Assembly: GCA_016650445.1 (NCBI GenBank)
Contig: JAENVS010000026.1
Coordinates: 18,899-82,898 of the forward strand
Length of the DNA stretch: 64,000 bases
Reading direction: 5' to 3'
Source of the DNA: Frankiaceae bacterium
GTDB lineage: Bacteria; Actinomycetota; Actinomycetes; Mycobacteriales; SCTD01
The translations under genes were made by a program, and so were the position numbers. Shown piece by piece: positions 58,646 to 64,000 of this stretch. The notes below the pieces were generated by a model. The model searched no databases, was not told the origin of the DNA, and was given only the letters and a program-made list of their open reading frames with translations. The stretch's first letter is position 1; each line of letters opens with the position of its first letter.

Positions 58646-60247
58646 ATGCAGTTCAACATGGCGGATCTGTTCGAGGCCGTGGTCGACGCTGTCCCCGACC
58701 GCGAGGCGTTGTACGCCGAGGGCCGGCGGCTGACCTTCGCGCAGCTCGACGCGCGGGCGAACCGGCTGGCTCACCACTTCCAGTCGATCGGCGTCGGGCC
58801 GGGCGATCACATCGGCTGCCACATGATGAACGGCACCGAGTACCTCGAGACGATGCTCGCGCTGTTCAAGATCCGGGCCGTCCCCATCAACGTCAACTTC
58901 CGGTACGTCGAGGACGAGCTGCTCTACCTCTACAAGGACGCCGACCTCAAGGGCGTCGTGTACGACACCGAGTTCGCCGACCGGGTGTCCGCGGTCCTGC
59001 CGCGGGTCGATGCGGTGAAGTACCTCGTCGCCGTCGGGCCGGTGACGGGGGAGCTGCCGGCCGGGACGGTCCTGTACGACGAGGCCATCGAGGTGCAGTC
59101 GGAGGACCGGTCCGGTTTCCCGGAGCGGTCGGCCGACGATCTGTTCGTCATCTACACCGGTGGCACGACCGGGATGCCCAAGGGCGTCATGTGGCGGCAG
59201 GAGGACATCTTCTTCGCCGGCATGGGTGGCGGCTACCCGATGGGTGTTCCGCTCGCGAAGCCTGAGGAAGCAGGACCCCGGGCCGCTGCCAACACACCTA
59301 TGGTGTCGTTCCCGGCGCCGCCGCTGATGCACGGCGCCGCCGAGCTCGGCAGCTTCATCAACTTCATGGGCGGGGGGAAGGTCTGCCTCATCCGCCGCTA
59401 CACCGGCCACGGTGCGCTCGCGCTCATCGAGCAGGAGAAGTGCAACAGCATGACCATTGTCGGCGACGCGATGGCGCTGCCGCTCGTCGACGCGCTGGCG
59501 GAGAAGGAGTACGACGTCTCCTCGCTGTACGTGCTCGCGTCGGCCGGCGCGATCCTGTCGCAGCCCCTTCGTGACGCCATCGCACAGCGGCTTCCCAACA
59601 TCTTCGTCATCGACAGCTTCGGTTCGACGGAGACGGGCTTCAACGGCACCGCGGCCGCGGGGTCGCAGCCGGCCGACGGGCTGAAGTTCGCCGTCAACGA
59701 GCGCACCCGCGTCTTCGACGACGAGCGCAAGCCGGTGCAGCCCGGCAGCGGTGTCATCGGCCGCGTCGCCCAGCGGGGGCACATCCCGCTGGGTTACTAC
59801 GGCGACAAGAAGAAGACGGCGGAGACGTTCGTCGAGATCGACGGCGAGCGCTGGGTGCTGCTCGGCGACATGGCCACCGTCGAGGCCGACGGCAGCATGC
59901 GGTTCCTTGGCCGCGGCTCGATTTGCATCAACTCGGGCGGCGAGAAGGTCTACCCCGAGGAGGTCGAGGGTGCGTTGAAGTCGATGCCGGGCGTCATCGA
60001 CGCCGTCGTCGCCGGGATCCCCGACGAGCGCTGGGGCCAGCGCGTCGCCGCGGTGCTGCAGACGCGGCCCGGTGCGGTCGCGCCGACGCAGCAGGAGATT
60101 GAGGCGCACCTGGCGTCGCGCATCGCGCGCTACAAGGTGCCGCGCTTCGTGCACACGGTCGAGACGATGCAGCGCTCACCGAGTGGCAAGCCCGACTACG
60201 GCTGGGCGACGAAGGTCCTGACCGAGGCTGCAGGAGCGACAGCCTGA
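58646..60247 (+). CDS. fadD19: Steroid-24-oyl-CoA synthetase (FadD19 type)
   Basis: An AMP-forming ligase of 533 residues closely resembling Rv3515c. Shared features are INVNFRYVEDELLYLY, IYTGGTTGMPKGVMWRQEDI, PLMHGAAELGSFINF, DSFGSTETGFNG, GRGSICINSGGEKVYPEEVE and the catalytic-Lys end RSPSGKPDYGWA. FadD19 activates C8 side chains and is essential for C24-branched sterols in Rhodococcus. ATG 58646 is one base after the SDR stop; ATG 58658 is an alternative. Confidence 0.92.
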   Translation: MQFNMADLFEAVVDAVPDREALYAEGRRLTFAQLDARANRLAHHFQSIGVGPGDHIGCHMMNGTEYLETMLALFKIRAVPINVNFRYVEDELLYLYKDADLKGVVYDTEFADRVSAVLPRVDAVKYLVAVGPVTGELPAGTVLYDEAIEVQSEDRSGFPERSADDLFVIYTGGTTGMPKGVMWRQEDIFFAGMGGGYPMGVPLAKPEEAGPRAAANTPMVSFPAPPLMHGAAELGSFINFMGGGKVCLIRRYTGHGALALIEQEKCNSMTIVGDAMALPLVDALAEKEYDVSSLYVLASAGAILSQPLRDAIAQRLPNIFVIDSFGSTETGFNGTAAAGSQPADGLKFAVNERTRVFDDERKPVQPGSGVIGRVAQRGHIPLGYYGDKKKTAETFVEIDGERWVLLGDMATVEADGSMRFLGRGSICINSGGEKVYPEEVEGALKSMPGVIDAVVAGIPDERWGQRVAAVLQTRPGAVAPTQQEIEAHLASRIARYKVPRFVHTVETMQRSPSGKPDYGWATKVLTEAAGATA

Positions 60248-60267
60248 CAAGTCCGTGGGTCACGACG

Positions 60268-61863
60268 GTGTCGGCGCTGGTGCATGCGCGGGCCGACGAC
60301 GCACGGCCCGGGCTCCGGTTCGAGGACCGCACCTGGTCGTGGGCGGAGCACACGGCCGAGGCGTCTGCCCGTGCTGCGTGGTACGCCGAGCAGCGCACCG
60401 GCGACGGCCCGCCGCACGTCGGCGTACTGCTCGAGAACGTCCCGGAGTTCAGCTTCTGGCTCGCGGCCGCTGCGTTGGGACGGTTCGTGCTGGTCGGGCT
60501 CAACGCCACCCGGCGCGGGGAGGAGATGGCTGCCGACATCCGGTCGACTGCCTGCGGACTGGTGATCACCGACGCGACGGGCAAGGAGCTGCTCGAGGGG
60601 CTCGACCTCGGTGGGGTGCGGGTCGTCGACGCGGAGGCGACGTCGTACGAGCCGGGGCCGCTGCCACCGGACGACGCGACCGTCGACGACCTCTACCTGC
60701 TCATCTTCACCAGCGGCACGACCGGCGCTCCGAAGGCCGTGCGCTGTTCGCAGGGGAAGATCGCGACGTACGGCTACGGGATGGTGCAGCGCGTCGCCCT
60801 CACCCCCGACGACGTCACCTACGTGAGCATGCCGCTGTTCCACTCCAACGCGGTCATCGCCGGCTGGGCGCCGAGTGTCGCGGTCGGCGCCACGATCGCG
60901 CTTCGCCGGAAGTTCTCGGCGTCGCAGTTCATCCCCGACATCCGGAGGTACGGCGCTACGTTCGCCAACTACGTCGGCACGCCGCTGTCCTACGTCCTCG
61001 CCCAGCCCGAGCAGCCCGACGACGCCGACAACCCGCTGCAGCGGGTGTTCGGCAACGAGGGCGCTCCCGCCGATCTGGAGCGGTTCGCCACCCGCTTCGG
61101 CTGTCAGGTGATCGACGGCTTCGGATCGACCGAGGGCGGCATCAGCATCACGAGGACGCCTGAGACCCCACCGGGCTCACTCGGGGTCGGCGTCGGGGAC
61201 ATCCGGGTGCTGCATCCCGGCACGGAGGAGGAGTGCGCGGCCGCGCAGCTCGACCAGCGCGGCCGGCTTACCAACCCCGACGAGGCTGTTGGTGAGCTGG
61301 TCAACATGGACGGCGTCGGCGGCTTCGAGGGCTACTGGGACGCCGAGGAGGACACCGCCGCGCGCGGCCGTGACGGCCGCTACTGGAGCGGCGACCTCGG
61401 CTACCGCGACGACGACGGCTTCCTGTACTTCGCCGGCCGCTCGCTGGACCGGTTGCGCGTCGGCGGCGAGAACTTCCCGGCGGCTCCCGTTGCCCGGCTG
61501 CTGACCCGGCACCCGGACGTCGTCGAGGCGGTGGTCTACGCCGTGCCGGATCCGGTCGCGGGCGACCAGGTGATGGCGGCCGTCGTACCCGCCGAGGGGT
61601 TCGACCCGGAGCGTTTCGCGCATTGGGTCGCGCAACAGCCGGACTGCTCACCCCAGTGGGTCCCGCGGTTCGTTCGTGTGGTCCCGGATCCGCCGCGCAC
61701 GCCGACGGGCAAGATCGTGACGCGGGCACTGGCGGCACAGCGTTGGGAGGCGCAGGATCTCTGGTGCCGAGACGGTGCCGACCTGATCCTGCGGCCCTTC
61801 ACCTCGGCCGACGTGGTCGCCCTGCAGGCGGAGTTTGTCGCGGCCGGCCGGACCCTGATGTGA
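60268..61863 (+). CDS. fadD17: Steroid C5 side-chain acyl-CoA synthetase (FadD17 type)
   Basis: An AMP-forming ligase of 531 residues resembling Rv3506. Shared features are PPHVGVLLENVPEF, LIFTSGTTGAPKAVRCS, YVSMPLFHSNAVIAGWA, LRRKFSASQFIPDIRRYGATFANYVG, FGNEGAPADLERF and DGFGSTEGGISITRT. The start at GTG 60268 is chosen. An in-frame CTG at 60244 would overlap the fadD19 stop by four bases and add eight residues that align with the family N-terminus, so a non-standard start is possible. In other species FadD17 activates the C22-C24 acid. Confidence 0.9.
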   Translation: MSALVHARADDARPGLRFEDRTWSWAEHTAEASARAAWYAEQRTGDGPPHVGVLLENVPEFSFWLAAAALGRFVLVGLNATRRGEEMAADIRSTACGLVITDATGKELLEGLDLGGVRVVDAEATSYEPGPLPPDDATVDDLYLLIFTSGTTGAPKAVRCSQGKIATYGYGMVQRVALTPDDVTYVSMPLFHSNAVIAGWAPSVAVGATIALRRKFSASQFIPDIRRYGATFANYVGTPLSYVLAQPEQPDDADNPLQRVFGNEGAPADLERFATRFGCQVIDGFGSTEGGISITRTPETPPGSLGVGVGDIRVLHPGTEEECAAAQLDQRGRLTNPDEAVGELVNMDGVGGFEGYWDAEEDTAARGRDGRYWSGDLGYRDDDGFLYFAGRSLDRLRVGGENFPAAPVARLLTRHPDVVEAVVYAVPDPVAGDQVMAAVVPAEGFDPERFAHWVAQQPDCSPQWVPRFVRVVPDPPRTPTGKIVTRALAAQRWEAQDLWCRDGADLILRPFTSADVVALQAEFVAAGRTLM

Positions 61864-62579
61864 GCGGGGGTGACGTTCGCGAAGCCGTGAGAGGTCTGCG
61901 GGGACGGGGTCGCGAGGTGCCCGTGCGCCTCGCTGGCTGGGCTCTCGCCCTGTGCCCGGCTGTCCTGCTCGTCACGGCGCTGCCGATCGGCGAGTCGGCC
62001 CAGCTCCTCGCCGGAGCCCTCGGGCTGCTGCTGTTCGCGGTGGGTCTGACGGGGCTTCGCCAGCTGAGCACGGGAGTCGGGCTTCCGTGGGTGGTGGCCG
62101 GGGTCGCGGTGCTCGGCATCAGCGGGATCATTGTCGGAGCACTGTTCCGGGTCTCGGGCGTGGCGGTCTCGGTGCCGGTCGTCATCGGTGTCGGGGTCGT
62201 TCTTTACGTGAGCGACTGGCGGGCCGGAGATCTCAGCCTGCTCGGACTTTCTTTGGCGCTGGGCTCCGGGCTGGCCTACGTCCTCGACAACGTCCTTCAT
62301 GACGACAACGGGAGCCAGACCGACCAGGCCGTGCCGGTGTTCCTGGTGCCGAGCATCGCGCTTGCGGTGTGGGTGCTGGGCCGGGCGTCGAGCATCAGCC
62401 GGCCGGCCAGGCTCGCGGTCGTTCTCGCCGCGCTGCTGTCGTTCCTCTCGCTCGCGGTCGCTCTGCAAACGCGTGACTCCACGTTCTTCTTCTTCCTGGC
62501 CCCCGCGGCTGCCCTGCTCGCCTACGGGTTGGTGGCGAGCGGCATGACCTTGCGCCGGTGGACGGTTGCTTCCCCGTGA
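61860..62579 (+). CDS. Hypothetical six- to seven-helix membrane protein
   Basis: A 239-residue protein with about seven hydrophobic segments separated by very short loops. A basic N-terminal arm precedes them, and the only sizeable loop is YVLDNVLHDDNGSQTDQAVPV near residue 145. No transporter signature is visible. GTG 61860 overlaps the fadD17 stop by four bases and the stop overlaps the next start, so it is co-translated with the sterol genes. A role in sterol handling is only an inference from position. Confidence 0.72.
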   Translation: MSGGDVREAVRGLRGRGREVPVRLAGWALALCPAVLLVTALPIGESAQLLAGALGLLLFAVGLTGLRQLSTGVGLPWVVAGVAVLGISGIIVGALFRVSGVAVSVPVVIGVGVVLYVSDWRAGDLSLLGLSLALGSGLAYVLDNVLHDDNGSQTDQAVPVFLVPSIALAVWVLGRASSISRPARLAVVLAALLSFLSLAVALQTRDSTFFFFLAPAAALLAYGLVASGMTLRRWTVASP

Positions 62580-63754
62580 GGAGGGCCTTCACGCCGGCGC
62601 GACTCGGGCCACTGACGCTGAAGAACCGCATTCTCAAGGCGGCGACGTTCGAGGGACGCACTCGACGCGGAGAGGTCACGCCCGAGCTGATCGACTTCCA
62701 TGCCGAGGTGGCCCGCGGCGGTGCGGCAATGACCACAGTTGCCTACTGCGCGGTCTCGCGGGACGGTCGCGTCTTCCGCGACTGCCTGGTGCTCGACGAG
62801 GACAGCGTCGCCGGTCTCCGGCGCCTAACCGATGCTGTGCACGCCGAGGGAGCGGCGGCGTCCGCGCAGCTTGGTCACGCAGGACTGGTTGCTGACGCGG
62901 TCTCCAACAAGATGCAGTCGCTCGCGCCGTCGCGGCGGTTCAGCGCACCGGGTCGCAGCCTGGTGCCCGCAGCAAAGGCGGTAGACCTCGCGCGCGTGCG
63001 GGACGACTTCGTCCGAGCTGCCCGGTGCGCCGTTGAAGCGGGCTTCGACTGCGTCGAGGTGCACGTCGGGCACAACTACCTGCTCAGCTCGTTCCTCAGC
63101 CCCAACCTCAACAAGCGCAAGGACGAGTACGGCGGGAGCCTGGAGAACAGGGCCCGCTTCCCGCGCGAGGTGCTGGCCGCGGTCCGGGACGCGGTCGGCG
63201 ATCGGGCGGCGGTCACCGCGAAGCTCAACATGTCCGACGGCGTGAAGCGCGGGTTGTGGCTCGACGAGAGCATCGAGGTCGCCAGGCAGATCCAGGCCGA
63301 CGGGAGCGTCGACGCGCTGCAGCTCACTGGCGGCAGCTCCCTGCTCAACGGGATGTACTTCTTCCGCGGCGACGTGCCCATCGACGAGTTCGTCCGCTCG
63401 CAGCCCGCCGCGATCCGCCCGCTGGTGCGCCTCTACCTGCCGCGGATCATGCCGACGTACCCGTTTGAAGAGGCGTTCTTCCTGCCGTTCGCGCGGCAGT
63501 TCCGCGAGGCTCTCGACCTGCCGCTGATCCTGCTCGGCGGCATCAACCGGGTGGACACGATCGAGCACGCTGTCGACGAGGGCTTCACGTTCGTCGCGAT
63601 GGCCAGGGCACTGTTGCGCGAGCCCGACCTGCCCAAGCGGATGGCGGCGGAGCAGAACGCCGAGTCGCTCTGCATCCACTGCAACAAGTGCGCGCCGACC
63701 ATCTACTCGCGCGCCGGCACCCACTGCGTCCTGGTCCCGCAGGCGCAGGCCTGA
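62576..63754 (+). CDS. NADH:flavin oxidoreductase (OYE family) with C-terminal Cys motif
   Basis: A TIM-barrel FMN protein of 392 residues. TPARLGPLTLKNRI opens the barrel, QLGHAG is the flavin/substrate region, VEVHVGHNYLLSSFLSP and KRKDEYGGSLENRARF are family signatures, and ILLGGINRVDTIEHAVDEGFTFVAMARALLREPDLP closes it. The end carries CIHCNKC...C, the iron-sulfur motif of 2,4-dienoyl-CoA reductases, but the FAD/NADPH domains of those enzymes are missing. It may reduce an unsaturated side-chain CoA ester using an external electron donor. It is the last gene of the operon. Confidence 0.88.
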   Translation: MRRAFTPARLGPLTLKNRILKAATFEGRTRRGEVTPELIDFHAEVARGGAAMTTVAYCAVSRDGRVFRDCLVLDEDSVAGLRRLTDAVHAEGAAASAQLGHAGLVADAVSNKMQSLAPSRRFSAPGRSLVPAAKAVDLARVRDDFVRAARCAVEAGFDCVEVHVGHNYLLSSFLSPNLNKRKDEYGGSLENRARFPREVLAAVRDAVGDRAAVTAKLNMSDGVKRGLWLDESIEVARQIQADGSVDALQLTGGSSLLNGMYFFRGDVPIDEFVRSQPAAIRPLVRLYLPRIMPTYPFEEAFFLPFARQFREALDLPLILLGGINRVDTIEHAVDEGFTFVAMARALLREPDLPKRMAAEQNAESLCIHCNKCAPTIYSRAGTHCVLVPQAQA

Positions 63755-63855
63755 TGGCAGGCGCGGCCTCGCGCGGACGGCAGGTGCTCACCGCAGAGAT
63801 CCGGCCCTACCGGTACGTCGCTCGAGCCGCCGCACGGATCAACTCGGAGCGTTGA
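63754..63855 (+). CDS. Short ORF after the OYE gene, possible gene remnant
   Basis: A 33-residue frame starts with a one-base overlap of the upstream stop (TGATG) and encodes a basic peptide ending YRYVARAAARINSER. It stops 11 bases before the end of the IS30-type transposase. It may be a genuine small gene, or the beginning of an operon gene cut by the insertion. Evidence is only the coupled start. Confidence 0.35.
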   Translation: MAGAASRGRQVLTAEIRPYRYVARAAARINSER

Positions 63856-63866
63856 GGTCGGCGGAT

Positions 63867-64000
63867 TCAGCCGGTCGTCGCAACACGTCGGTCTGGTGGT
63901 GCGGACAGTAGCTCGTTTAGGGCGACGCCCGGTCTCTTCCAGCCGAGGGTTTTGCGGGGTCGTCGGTTGAGCTGGGCGGCGACGTAGTCGAGGTAGTCCT
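63867..64000 (-). CDS. IS30-family transposase, C-terminal end (continues beyond window)
   Basis: The minus-strand frame reads DYLDYVAAQLNRRPRKTLGW, then KRPGVALNELL, then a short tail and stop. This is the conserved C-terminus of the IS30 DDE transposase. About 44 codons are visible and the rest lies past base 64000. It marks an insertion element at the right edge of the sterol cluster. Confidence 0.85.
   Translation of the reverse strand, partial: DYLDYVAAQLNRRPRKTLGWKRPGVALNELLSAPPDRRVATTG

Overview
The window is high-GC, gene-dense DNA from an actinobacterium. It carries the whiA-centred rapZ-yvcK-whiA cluster, rbpA, opcA and a tkt-tal-pgi-zwf-opcA-pgl operon. It uses many GTG starts, stop/start overlaps of the ATGA or GTGA kind, and apparently leaderless promoters. 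A Nocardioides-like member of the Propionibacteriales is a reasonable inference from gene content, but no rRNA is present to settle it. No tRNA, rRNA or CRISPR array was seen. No gene-free gap exceeds about 225 bases.

Bases 1-14,200 hold a conserved central-metabolism block: rapZ (5' end cut by the window), yvcK, whiA, gap, pgk, tpiA, secG and rbpA. Two things interrupt it. One is a DUF559-type gene flanked by two 50-bp palindromic repeats. The other is a complete oligopeptide/dipeptide ABC transporter operon between tpiA and secG. Bases 14,363-15,780 carry a small lipoprotein, a YCII-family protein and an unknown protein. Bases 15,951-24,223 (minus strand) form the pentose-phosphate operon. 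Divergent from it runs ctaB (haem O synthase), followed by an ATP-grasp enzyme, an aldonolactone oxidase-like flavoprotein and an SQR-like flavoprotein. A spermidine-synthase-like protein and ctaA (haem A synthase) converge on them.

From about 30,250 to 63,754 the content is mostly steroid/sterol side-chain catabolism. It includes ferredoxin reductase, two ferredoxins, an epoxide-hydrolase-like protein, aldehyde and alcohol dehydrogenases, a thioesterase and an enoyl-CoA hydratase. It also includes a FadA5-type thiolase, ChsH2-ChsH1-Ltp2, a CYP125-like P450, three acyl-CoA synthetases (two matching FadD19 and FadD17), two DUF35 proteins, Ltp4, Ltp3, an SDR and an OYE-family flavoprotein. Eight copies of a palindrome matching TnnAACnnGTTnnA, the mycobacterial KstR operator, at 7 or 8 of 8 fixed positions sit at the promoters of these units. 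That makes the region look like one regulon. The kstR gene, ring-degradation genes, and ChsE1/ChsE2 are not in the window.

The most interesting poorly described part is the operon 38,048-43,138, which starts at one of these operators. It encodes an APH-fold kinase-like protein, an all-beta-looking unknown protein, and a 980-residue membrane protein with a Lys/Ala repeat tail and a large unrecognised C-terminal domain. An ABC-2 exporter and a truncated TnpB-related gene lie between this operon and the second half of the sterol genes. An IS30-type transposase end lies at the right edge.
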